The notes under the pieces are model-generated. The model ran no database searches. It saw nothing but the letters and a program-made list of their open reading frames with translations, and was not told the origin of the DNA. Below, piece after piece: positions 1-11,838 of a DNA stretch of 64,000 nt. Source of the DNA: Ptychodera flava (taxonomy: Eukaryota; Hemichordata; Enteropneusta; Ptychoderidae); assembly GCF_041260155.1 (NCBI RefSeq), contig NC_091931.1, forward strand, positions 12,445,361-12,509,360. The letters are read 5' to 3'. A program made the translations under genes and the position numbers. The stretch's first letter is position 1; each line of letters starts with the position of its first letter.

Positions 1-187
1 GTGAAATCAATCTTTGAAGGCAGGCATTTTCAAAATTGACATGTGCAAGAAAGAGATGGATGGTTCATGACGGCGTAAAATGACGCAAATTAGATAACCT
101 TTCTCTTGTATGTAAATTGTCACAGCGTGGAACCTTCCGCTGACACGTGAACTCATGAACACAGCATGTCGCACGTCGAGTACTCAC

Positions 188-299
188 CGCACATATCAAC
201 CAATAAGAAAGCAGCATTTGTAAGATCAGTTAGTGTAAAATCCTTCCAGGAAATGACGTCACCACAATTAACTTCACCATGACAAGCATGCGAGATGCT
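188..299 (-). CDS. Gene D exon 3, pentraxin C-terminal strand
   Basis: 112-bp exon ending at a GTGAGT donor, phase 0 in, phase 1 out. Reads SISHACHGEVNCGDVISW then a segment ending LLVDMCG. It matches the C-terminal pentraxin strand (x-GNVISW) and the same-sized exon in A, B and C. Confidence 0.8.
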
Positions 300-1987
300 C
301 TGTGGGAGAAGAAACGTTCATATATAAGTGAAATATTACTGATATGAAGGTATCTCATTAAACAGGTGAACACTAAGAATTCAACGACAATTTTACGTTT
401 CGGAGAAAAAAAGAAATACGTATTTTCCTGTCCCCACGTGATGAAACTACTGGAACATTACATGTAGCGTATGAAGGGAATTTTATAACCAAGCTTGGTT
501 GCATTGGATCTGAAAGTAGATCAGGTCTAATTTCTGACCTACAATTATGGGAGGAGCTACAATACTTCCTTTCAAACAGAGAGTTAACGGAAATCGATCC
601 TGCATCTGCGCTTTACAAATTTACACTTTGATGTGTGAGATCGTAAGTAAGCTGAAGAATAGCTGGCGGCGTTTACTTAAAGAATATATTTACGTAAACT
701 TTTAGGAATAGTTTAAAATAGTTATTTCCATCGATTTGTAACTGACCTTGAAGCGAGATACATTACGTACAGATTTACGCCGACTGTACTGTAACATTTA
801 ACGAAGAACTGACCTTCAAGTCAAGATCACTCAAAGCTTCTGACCACAGGTTGAAGTTTGCCATATCACCGGTGAAGGAACGCGTCCGTGAGAATCCACC
901 ACCAACAATCGCTTGCCCCTGACCAATGATAGCGATTCCCCCACCTTCGACTTCCGATCCCAACGCGAGGGCGTTACCAGAAAATACACTTTGCCCATCC
1001 CTGAACACCGACCACCGTCCGGCAGTAGATGCCCACTTTACACAAACATGCTGCCAAATGTCGTTGTGAAAACCAAAGGTGGCTATGGTCACCTGTTGCG
1101 ACTTCAGGACAAAAGTCAGATCCCCGTTTTCAGTACGTAGCTCAAGTTCATCAATCAAGGTCACTGTTGCGTAGCTGAAGAGTGTACCGTTTCTGTTTAC
1201 GTCTGAACTTTTTATCCAAACACAGAGAGTGAAAGCTGACATGTTTGGTAGGGGTTGGGAGACAGTCATGTAACTCCAGTTACAAGAGCTATCAAATCTA
1301 ACCTTCTTAGCTGTCAGTACGCCCGTACCCAGGCATTCTGCGGCTTCTGCTCGAAATAAATTAATCATGCAAGAAAAAAGATTGCTTTGGTATTTTGGTA
1401 ATGCAAAACATGTTAAATCTAGAGCGAATGGGGATTTTCAAGTGAGACGTAAGAATAAAAAAACCTTGCTTTTGTACGAAAACTCAAATGAATACTGACG
1501 GTACGAATGTTTTTTTACGACGTACACGAACTGTAGTTTTGTTTTGCTGAAATTGACGAAAGCGCCGTGGTGATAACAACACCAATCGTATGATAATGGA
1601 CATTGTTCTGATGCTACACTTTTGCATGAGGAGCTGTGTCCACTTGTAATGAATGTAGGTTGTAATGGCGATCTGGTTAACTTCACCATTTCGTTTTGTG
1701 GCAGATGAAGCATATAAAAAAGTGGAAATATACTCAGGCGATATCGCTTGTTTTCATGAAAACCCCGCTATACCACGATACAACGATCAACAACTGAATT
1801 GCTTTCAAACTAATTCGACAATGGGAAATAACTTTTACAAGTGGAAACTTAATTGAACAAAAGGATATCACCCAAAGCAGGCTCAAGAATAATAGTAAAG
1901 ATTCAACGTACCTGATAAGTTCAAGAGGAATTTTGCGAAAAAAAGGAATATCCTTATTTGTGCCAATGAAAAGATGCACGCCGTCAT
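188..1987 (-). CDS. Gene D (5' part only): secreted pentraxin-led multi-domain protein, cut by window edge
   Basis: First three exons of a paralogue of genes A, B and C. The exons 1912-1987, 814-1346 and 188-299 join in phase 1 and phase 0 and give a 25-residue signal peptide (starts MTACIFSLAQ) followed by a complete pentraxin-type jellyroll (residues about 26-240). Visible pentraxin traits are FTLCVW near residue 70, the paired cysteine in WQHVCVKW, GQGQAIVGGGFSRTRSF and NFNLW, then NCGDVISW in the third exon. The exon lengths 76, 533 and 112 bp equal those of the three complete neighbours, so PAN, EGF, CCP and FReD exons are expected to the left of base 188. A second in-frame ATG lies 21 bp upstream (2006-2008). 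Introns 300-813 and 1347-1911 hold nothing I recognise. Assigning it to extracellular recognition is by family resemblance. Confidence 0.8.
814..1346 (-). CDS. Gene D exon 2, pentraxin domain (main part)
   Basis: 533-bp open exon, phase 1 in and phase 0 out, between a GAGCAG acceptor and a GTCAGT donor. Shows the two disulfide cysteines of pentraxins (FTLCVW and HVCVKW), the G-rich turn IAIIGQGQAIVGGGF and FTGDMANFNLW. The usual Ser/Thr of the HxCx(S/T)W signature is Lys. Confidence 0.85.
1912..1987 (-). CDS. Gene D exon 1, signal peptide
   Basis: Twenty-five codons plus one base, hydrophobic core IRIFLFFAKFLLNL, ending at a GTACGT donor in phase 1. The length is exactly that of exon 1 in genes A, B and C, which decides the ATG at 1985-1987 over the upstream in-frame ATG at 2006-2008. 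Confidence 0.7.
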
Positions 1988-3071
1988 GTTTATTCTTGCC
2001 GCAGACATCTGAGAGAATATTCGACTACATGTACTTGTGTCCGAAGAAATTCATTCATTGTTCGTTTCCATAAACATTTACATGTATTGAGTTGTGATGC
2101 AAGGGATCGGATAAACACGTTCATGTTTTGAAGAATATCTTTTATTTTGTTGAAGGTAGAGTATGGTAGTAATCTATGAAATCAATATCATATACATTTT
2201 CTAGTTAATATCAAGTTATATATTGTTAGTGGGAAAAATTTCACAAGTGGTTTTTCATTGATTATTGAATTCGCCTGTGTTTATTCCGCAACATACGCAG
2301 TCGTTGCTTCATAGAACAACAAGTCTTTCAATAATTTACATGCAGTAGAATCAAGAATCAAGGCAGAATTACCTAGTAACAGCAGACGGGGACTCAAACG
2401 TTGCGACATTCGACTATGTTCATATAATCTGGCCTTTGAAAATCATACCGCTGATCGATTTTAGAGGATGGAGATAGAAGCCGAATTTTTTATCTGATTT
2501 GTGAATCAATTTTTCGTTCGCATCATTAAAATAATGTCTGAGAATAAAATCAACGATCTGTTCATCGATAATTCCAACATAAGCAAAATTCATTAGCGTA
2601 ATTTTCGGCCGGCATTAAAGCATGGAAACTACACTGAAAGTTTTGTTGCCGCGGAAACTCTTCCCAGCTTGATAACTTTACATACCAGTATTATCTGTGT
2701 TACAAATGATCGGATAGATCAGTTATGATTTCTGTTTACGTAAACCTTGGTCTAATTATTCACATGAACAACAATGACCGTATTGAATTCTCTAATCGTG
2801 AAGAGTGATTCGATGGTAAGGTTCCAGGCTACAAATACAATGAGAATTAGCAGTTCACACCTGAATTTTCCTTGAAATAAAACACGGTTCTTCATATTTT
2901 TACTCGGACGCGTAAACAGTTTGAAAGACTTTCATGTGTCAACTAGAGCCATGTGACCAACCATGAATAACAGATGTGAGCGACGGTTTTAAGCCGGGGA
3001 ACGCGTTTATTCAGACAGATTTTCAGAAGTAATGGCAGAATAGGAGCTAAGGCAGAAATATTACATATAAT

Positions 3072-3700
3072 ATTACATATAAAGTTAAATCACTAATCAC
3101 AAAACTTCATTTAATATGCAAATGAGCTGTGTATTAATTTGACACTGCTCAATGCCTCATTGGACAATAGGATATCTAGCAGATCAACATCAGTAGCACG
3201 TTTCATCAAAATTCAATGCTGTAATTTCGAAGTAATATCACTAACTACAAAGTTCATTAAATATGGAAATGAACCCTTAATAAACTTCATACTGCTCAGT
3301 GTTTCTCGCGACAATTAGATATTTATCAGATCAATATCTGTAGCAGGTTTCATCAAATTTATTGCAATGATTTCAGGGTTAAATCACTCATTATAAAGTT
3401 CATTAAATATTCAAATGAACCCTTAATTAATTCAACACAACTCAATGCTTCACATCACAGTCAGATATCTTTCAGATTAATATCTGTAGCTGGTATCATC
3501 AAATTTGGTGTAGGAATTTCGGCGTTATATCACTAATTACAAAAAGTTTATTAAATATGCAAATGAGCAGATAATTGACATGACACCCACAGTATCATCA
3601 TGTTCTGAAATTGTCATCTGTGAAAATTTTCATGAAATTTTGTGCAGAATTTCTTGATATATGTTGGCACTGTCATTAATGTCTCTATGGGCAGCCATTA
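3072..3700. repeat. Tandem repeat, about 147 bp unit, four diverged copies
   Basis: The anchor 'ttcattaaatatgcaaatga' or close variants recurs near 3105, 3255, 3400 and 3550, each preceded by a 'TATCACTAATTACAAA'-like string. The block leads into an (ACAG)n tract after GAGTTATCGTGTAGACAG, an arrangement typical of dispersed repeats in marine invertebrates. Confidence 0.75.
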
Positions 3701-3838
3701 TGAAAAAAAAATAATAGGTCATAACTTCATTAATATGCCAGCCACAATTGCCAAAATCTGATCAGTTCTTGCAATTAGCATACGATACTGTCTACCAAAT
3801 CTGACTTGAATCTGTTCAACCTTTTTGAGTTATCGTGT

Positions 3839-3852
3839 AGACAGAGAGACAC

Positions 3853-3897
<45 letters not shown>

Positions 3898-3955
3898 CAG
3901 ACAGACACACAGACAGACACACACATAATACACACACACAGACAGACAGACGTCG
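3839..3955. repeat. (ACAG)n microsatellite
   Basis: Mostly perfect ACAG repeats with ACAC interruptions, at the 3' end of the 147-bp repeat block. Confidence 0.9.
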
Positions 3956-4059
3956 CTGGTACGACATTAGCTCATGTGTGTGAACACGTGAGCTAAAAAA
4001 AAAGCCCAAGAACGAGCTCGTATGAAGGTTGTATTACTTAACACCCCGCCCCCCAACAC

Positions 4060-4082
4060 ACACACACACACACACACACATA
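4060..4082. repeat. (AC)n microsatellite
   Basis: Eleven AC units after a C-rich run. Confidence 0.85.
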
Positions 4083-5426
4083 CACATATCGTTTGGATGA
4101 AAACTCTGTAACCGTCTACAATTTGCTTTGTCCCTAAAATAATGAGAGCGCGCCATAACAAACACTAATGGTAGATAAATTCAAAGCTGAGAAAAATTGT
4201 AAATCCTACTAAACTTTCACTTTCGCGCTCAAATAACGCGACCTGTCAGTTAAAACTCATGGAACTAAGCAGAGAAATATTGCTATTCATTACAAAAAAA
4301 ACAGAAAAGAATACCTACCTCTGATTTTGCATGTTAAATATTATATCTATGTATTAAGACAAAACACATGTAAATATAGTATATTTATAGTTCACAACTT
4401 CAAGAAGAAGGTTACGAAAGTCATAATTATACCATGAATATGAGGAGGTACCAGTTTGATACGAAATGATAATTTTTGCCTACGCAAGACGATGTTCAGA
4501 GAGTGCATTTTCATAGACTGTCCACGTTTCAAATATTGTTTTATCCATCAGACAAGAATATATATCGGATTCTTTCATTTTATTCGAAGTAACAAACGAA
4601 GCAAATAATTAAGTTACAGATTGGCAATTAGCAACACACCAAAGACAATTTTAAACGTACTTAAATTGTATTTACAATGACTTTGCAAACATTTCGTTTT
4701 CTTTCCCAACAGATTATTTGACATTTCAGAATTCAGGAGATGAAGCACTCCATCAAGACAAAATCGCCGGGTGAACGAAAAGGTATCGGTATGTAATTGA
4801 ACAAAAACTCAGCTTGATACGTTAACGAATAAAATTTGTGAGAATCATTTCTAAAAAACACATGTTCGTAAACCCTTGTAGCGAAAACACTATTGCGTAT
4901 GGTGGAATGACCCACGAGGACAGATTTTCGGACCCTTATATTTTTAAAATACCCTTGATACTACCACTTCGGGGCTAACTTAAATCAAACTAATTTTCCC
5001 CATAGAATAAGAACAGAGATGGTGGACATTTTGATATTCAAGCGTCGGGAAATAATGAGCAATTTGTTTATGTTGTACCTTATTTAGCCCAGTCCCTAAA
5101 CGAAGTATTTTTGTCCTCAGAGATTTATGGCCTTCGCCCATACTCTGTCTAGTCGAGTAGTCGATGATAAGCTATAGTGAGCAAAAACTGCCAATTTAAA
5201 TGTGAATGGTCGCCAACAGAGACCGTGACGTCACACTGGCGTCCCTTTCAAAGTCAATCACTCAAAATGATCCCCTCATGTGACTTGTTCGGGTCATAGC
5301 GCTATTGAAATTACCGCGTCGAAAAAACTAGCCAGTGTGCCATAATAGGCATGATGAATATTAATGAGCAACACCCATTTAATCATAGGCCAATCATGAA
5401 AGGACCACTTTAAGTGAACCCTGCAT

Positions 5427-5432
5427 TTTATT
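5427..5432 (-). promoter_or_regulatory. Candidate polyadenylation signal of gene A
   Basis: AATAAA on the minus strand about 210 bp after the gene A stop. Chance occurrence is possible in A/T-rich DNA. Confidence 0.35.
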
Positions 5433-5639
5433 CTTCATTTCCTAATTAAATTTACCTTGTGGAAAATGTGAGCGAAAGTTTAATCCTCGAATTCCGAAGC
5501 GAGTACTGCCTTAAATTGTTGAAATCTCTCGCTTCTGATATTTATCCAACTGCCTTACTAGAATAAATTTTAAACTGTCCTAAAGTTGTCATTCTGAGAA
5601 AACGTAGGTATGTATCGCAACCAATATCAAAGATATAGT

Positions 5640-6304
5640 TTATACCCTAACTTTCATGCTTGTCTTACGAAGGCAATGCATAACGCCGTTGACACCGACG
5701 CCATATTTCGCACCTTCAGGTTGCGGGCAGTTCTGGGCAAACTGCTTATTCAGATCAGACATATAGCAGTTGAGCTGCCAATTCTGAATTTGATCTTTCT
5801 TGTACCACCAGGCCGATTGGAAGGCCTGTGCACAGTTCCCCGCGTTGTTATCGTTGTCACTGTCCAGTGTCGAGAAGGGAACGCCGTTGTGATACGTCAT
5901 CTGATCAGCCTCGTTTCCATCAAGCAGGCTTCCGATTGTCATAGTGTAGAGGGACGCCTCATCGGCAATGGAGAATGCGTTATATTTTCCCCAGATAAGA
6001 TTGTCAGAAAAGTCAACGACGTCTACCCGAAGGATATAGGTATTCTGTGTCGTTAAGTAATGTATGTTGTCGTTGCCAAACCAGTAACCCCAGCCCAGCA
6101 CTCCAAACCCGTCTTTGTAATCTTGCCAATCTCTTTCAAAGATAACGGTTTTGTTCACGCGGTTTTGTATCACCGTCCAGCCTCCACCATCCGTCGTCAT
6201 GTCACAGAACACCTGGACAGGCACTGCAAGGCCCGCTGGTTTAATGTAATAGACCCCGTCTGATGTGAAGCCGAACGCCAAAACTTCACCGCAATCAGCG
6301 AAAC
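5640..6304 (-). CDS. Gene A exon 7, fibrinogen-related domain and stop
   Basis: Terminal exon, phase 1 in, ending in TAA at 5640-5642. Hallmarks: GVYYIKPAG, CDMTTDGGGWTVIQNRVN, WQDYKDGFG, YWFGNDNIHYLT, the acidic calcium-type loop FSTLDSDNDNN, and final KTSMKVRV. Between SAWWY and the next cysteine there is a longer loop than in ficolin-type domains. Confidence 0.92.
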
Positions 6305-9300
6305 CTGCAAACGACATGAATGTGTTGGTTTAGCAGTGGTTTCCATTCGCAGATGTAAACATCCATCGATATTTCAGGTTACAGATCACATTTAGTAACA
6401 ATGAATACTTACTTCTGCACTGCGGTGCTGGGTCACTCCACAAGCCATTCGTGCAGACAGCGCTGTCTGCACCGTCCAGCGTGTAGCCGACATCACAATC
6501 GAATGTCACGGTGTCGCCATGTTGATACCCGCCTGATTGTTGACCATTGAGGGGTGTGCCCGGGTTGGTACAATTAGCTGAAAATAACAACCAAATAGAT
6601 CTTTCCTGAAAAGATGTTACAGTAACAGTAATATAGCCTTTCCACAAAATACATTTAATGCCAGAATTGTTTATATTTCAGATTTCTTTTCAGATTACGA
6701 TAAGATATGATTGGATTTTTTTTAAAAATAAGTATATATCAAATCAGTTTCCTACAATGACAGGGAACAATATCAGATTTGTCCCAGTTATAGATATGTA
6801 TATGTACGACTAGTAAAAATAATACCTGGTTTATTCTCAGGAGAACTCACAACCACTGTTTAATTCTTCCTCAAAACATGTTCGTACTACGATAAGTAGT
6901 AATTATTTTGTTATCCCTAAAAGTTAGTATTGTCATGTATAATTGTTTGAAGAGTAACTTGACTGGGAATTTATTTATTAAGTGCCCTTTCAAGTTACCG
7001 TCAGCAGCCCTTTGCATGAGTTTCAGTGGAAAATAAACCACAATACCCTTCTAACAAATGCAACACTTCATCGAATAAAAGTCATCTTTAGTGAGCTCAG
7101 ATCTGTGCACATTCCGTCAAAATGCATTAAAAACGTTGACACATCTTTTTGTTGATTTTATGTTTTCCAAAAATATAATTTATGGAATAAAGTTCTGAAT
7201 TGTCCGGAAAATGCTTTACCTAAGTAAATAATTCTGGGAGACAAAGAACGGTCAATTTTTAGGAATGATATTGCACTTCTGTATAAGAAATGCGTATATG
7301 AGTGTAAGCTGAAGGAAGAACATCCCAGCTTTCAGCTGTTAAAGATTGATATCAAATTTATCCAAAAGTTAGAATTGGTAATTTCTGGAACTTGAAGAAA
7401 ATGTAGAGGCCTACTATGTCTGAATATTTTGAGAAATAGCAAGACTGATTGTTTCTGGCATTTTAACATGGACCTGACACATCTGAATCTGTATTTTCTT
7501 GAGTTATTGAAGTGTTGGGATGATGACCCTGTTTTATATTTCTTTGAGTGATTTCATTTCTTTCTTTAAAAATTAAAATTGACCAAATTGATATGAGAGA
7601 GCCTCCTACAACATCATGACCTACACATGTTAAATCTTTTGCTTTCTTCGGTCGCAGCCGTTGTTCGCTTTTCTTGGTCTGTTTCCAATAAAAATTAAAA
7701 CCACGACAAACAATTAAAAAGTATTTATCAAACGTTGATCAGAGCCTAAGACTTATGAACGCTTCTTATGAACCCTTTTTGAAAAATATGTATGTGTGTG
7801 TACGTACGTACATACGTATGTATGTATGTATGTATGTATGTATGTATGTATGTATGTATGTATGTATGTATGTATGTATGTATGTATGTATGTATGTATG
7901 TATGTATGTATGTATGTATGTATGTATGCTAGTCTTTTCCTCTCTACCTAACTACATCTACGTATCTATTACGGCATAACTGTACAACGGCGGATATTGC
8001 ACATTGATTCATGGGCTAAGCATTCCATCATAACGACCTCCATGTACGATTATTTTCTGCTATGATCTACTTAAAATGGCTGTCGCTGTCTTGTCTTGTG
8101 AACAATTTGGTTGCTCAGCGGGGTAGGGAACACAATTGCCACGATGATGGGGTTGTGATTTAACTGATGTGGGGATACATTAACATACCGCATGTAGGGA
8201 CTTGTGGAATGCATTCATAGGCTTCACAGGTTGCTTGACAAATTTCACCAGGATTGCAAGGCTGGTTGACGCATGAGTCGGTAGAAATCTGTAAAAAAAG
8301 GGTCAAAATTAAGTCATTCACATTAATGTATTCATAGAAACAGCTAAGATAATCGTGTTATCTGTTTCCTTCAGTGAGCTTATATGTTAAAGTTAATGCA
8401 GAAAACGAAAGTTTCATAGTGAAAAATTCTAATAGGCGAAATTATGATCTGATTCCCCCGATCTCATAACTTTCCAGAATGTTTTGTGGAAGTTTCAATT
8501 TCCCTAAACAAAATTTTCAAAACAATCTTGAACGCATATGTAGGGTTTCCATGCGGCGATGTCAAGTTCATTGTTGGACAATCGTCATGGTTTTATGTAG
8601 GTGACGACAAAATGTTTCTGTCAGACTATTCCTTTTAGTGTCCAGAGGAATTTATGTTGAAAAGAAGGAGGAACGTGGTACCGGTATTTCCCTGCAGCCA
8701 ACAAGGAGGTTGAGCAAGTTTAATCGGAGATGCTGAATACATTTAATACCGTGCGAAACAAACTGAACATTTTGAGGAAAGGAAAAGCTGTTAAATAGCT
8801 GAAAAACTGTCTGATAAGCCCATTAGTTTTTCCCTATTCCTACTTCCCATGTCGATAACTTCCCGCTGTCTCGTTCCCGTTACAAAATCTCCGTATTGCC
8901 CTCCCTAAACCACGTCATTTTTTTCCTCTTAATGGACGCTTCTTCTCACAGACGGATTTTCCCACGTTTCCACGTGGAAAACACGAATACAATGTCTTAA
9001 AATTCTCTGAAGACATCTCTCGGTATGACTTCAAACTATCTTATATATTACTTTATTTTATTCAAGCCTGTACACACGTAACGTGACAGCAAAAGGCAGT
9101 GTGATTGATAACGTCTATGAGCCGTCGTATTGAAGCAGAGAAGTGATTTAAAGAAACATCGTGGACCTGCTTAAAAGAGTAGTGGTTGTGGCTGTGGTCC
9201 AGCCTTCATAAAGTAAAGCTGTACAAAACTTGGATGTTTAATAAATGAACATTTTTATTTACCTCTCTGAGTTTAATAATGAAGACTTTTTTTCATTCTG

Positions 9301-11743
9301 ATGGGAAACTAATCGGCGATTTGTTTTTGTGAAATGTTACATGATGGCTATTTATAATTCTCCAATCAGATTTAAACGGTTAATTCTAAGTGTTCTGTCA
9401 AACTCGATAACTTTATCAGGGTGACCCTCAGCATCGATAACTTTGAATCTTGATTTACCTCGTACGTGGCGCCCACAACTTCGTAGCTGACAGAGTCTTG
9501 GTACTGTACTAGGTCTGGTGTGTTTCCCACACTGCCCCGACTCAGCTGACAGACTGCATTCTCTTTGCTGTAATCGATGGACCGACACGCGCTCATTTTA
9601 GCGCACCTGCGAGCACAATCCATGCTGGAATTCATGCTCAGTGTGGTAATGACGTTACCGACGAACTGACCTTGGAAGTCTTTCTGTAGATTTATGGAAG
9701 ATCTACACGATAAAGTAGAACCACCTGCAAAGAAATGAGTGCTTGAACATGATCCATTTGCAGCCACAAAGTATTCACACCATATGATCATACGTTCTCG
9801 TCTTGTCTTTCACGCACTCAAGTGATATCATAAGTTCAATTTCTTAGTCTAAAAGTTATTCCATACACGTATTTTTGCGCCTTGAAATTGAAAGACTTAC
9901 ACTTAAACCTTTCCTCACACTTTCCCTACGGAATCTTTCAACGAAACTTACCAAATCAAGAATAAAAACTAGGGGTTACCGTGCAAATTTTGGCATGACA
10001 GAAAAAAATGCTACCGTTTACATATATTTGAAATTCAAAACGGCTGCGATCCATGTGTTAACTGATTTGGGGAAAAATAAATTTGCGAATTTCACAAAAT
10101 TAAGACGGTGAAGACTACTTACTAAGTCCAAGACCTTCAAAATGAGACCCAACAACTGTTAGTAATGAAAAGTGTTGTAAAAATTTGAGGGTCCGAATAT
10201 TTGTCTCCGAGGTGCATTCTACCTAAATATAGAAATTAAATATTTTTTGCAATTCTTAAATTGATTTTTGAAACACTCGCTTAACTATAACCAGGGACTA
10301 CGAAAACTATTCGTCGTATGTAACGATATAATGAAAACTATGAAACACACTAGTATAGCCATCTGAATCAATAAACACTGGCGCAAAACAAATATATTTG
10401 TTTGAATTTCTTTCGACAGTTGCCGACGAACACACGAAGATATTTAGCGACAAGTCTACAATGGCTGTTGTCAACACTGTCAGCAAACCGTATTTTCTGG
10501 TGATTGAAATGTAACACTGGACAACTATGTCGCGCAGCTAGTGTGTGTAATTTAGGGGCACGCATGAAGACAAGGCCACATCATCCTAGCGGTAGAAATC
10601 ATCGCTTGTCTGAGGGTGCCTTCATGGTAAATAACATCGTGCGAAAATACCCCGTAAGATAATGCCGAATTGTACTACAGCTGAGCGATAGCTCTTGGTA
10701 TTCTCCAGTCTTACAAATTACATCGGATGAGACTTCTTAGATAATCTACACAACATTCGGACAAAATGGATCGGGCCTGATCCTAAGCGGCCGCCCAACT
10801 GTTGATCGAGCTCAGTGAAAGCAAGCAGAACATCTTTGAACGACAACAAAGTTAAAGATGCTCAGAGTTATTATTGAAATAACATCTTGCAATCGGCAAC
10901 CGTTTGCTCAAGATTCCGCTGATTAATGCCGATGAGTGTCTGTAACCCCTCTTTCTGATATGTGGACTTTACGATATCTTGCTCGTTTTTGGCATAGTTG
11001 CATGTAGGAGGTGTGCCGCTTGTTATTGCATATTTTATTCAAGTATGAACATTGTCATTGTACTTGCGTTTCCATTTCATTATCAATAATATTTATCCAC
11101 AGATCCTTCATGGGGTATATTCACGTGTAACTTTTTCAGTTTGAAAGTGAAATAGTTCGGATTCAAACACACTTACCGCATGTGTCGGAACTGAGCAAGG
11201 CGACATTAAAGAGTTCACTATTGGTGAACTCGCTCCAGGATATGACGTCACCACAATTTTCTTCGCCATTACAATCCAGCGAAATGTCCTTTAGGGGAAT
11301 GCAATGCACAGGAAGTTGTCAGTGAGGACAGAATAAAAAGACATTAAGACATATATTTTGATCCGTTCGTAGGATGGCGAAGCTTTATCCTTCGCTTCGA
11401 GATGATAAAAACATTCGTACATTTACAATGTTTCATATTTCGTATCTGATCCCTACATCACTTTCCTGTAATATAGTTGTAACTCCATGGGCATTTGAGC
11501 AGTGTATTGACTGGTGCCTTGGGCTCGCTTGTAATTTTTGCAAAATTTATCGAAGGAGAACGTTTGCAGTGAATGCAGATTGCGTCATTTTCTATGTTTT
11601 TCTTATCACTCAAGCACGTTTTAATTCGGAGCTATTTCGAAATTCACTATCGATGTACTCAAAATGTCTGTTTGGCTAACATCTCTTAAATTGCACTTTG
11701 CGACTAAAGGTTTTCTGAAAAGTAAATGATGCACTGAAACACC

Positions 11744-11838
<95 letters not shown>

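Larger units (their letters stand above)
2009..5639. other. Intergenic, gene A to gene D
   Basis: Holds the 147-bp tandem repeats, an (ACAG)n tract and an (AC)n tract listed separately. The remainder (2009-3070 and 4140-5420) shows no coding pattern or repeat I recognise. Confidence 0.6.

Noticed and set aside
1734-1979. 81-codon minus frame starting MHLFIGTNKD as first exon of gene D
   Set aside because: A different frame in the same place gives a 25-codon hydrophobic leader ending in phase 1 at a good donor, exactly as in A, B and C.
5610-6056. 148-codon plus-strand frame
   Set aside because: Antisense shadow of the gene A FReD exon.
7755-7979. YVCMYVCM, HTYIHTYI, RERERE and IYIYIY repeat proteins here and at 11621, 26564, 27598, 47149, 54535 and 55283
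   Set aside because: Translations of (TATG)n, (CT)n and (AT)n microsatellites.
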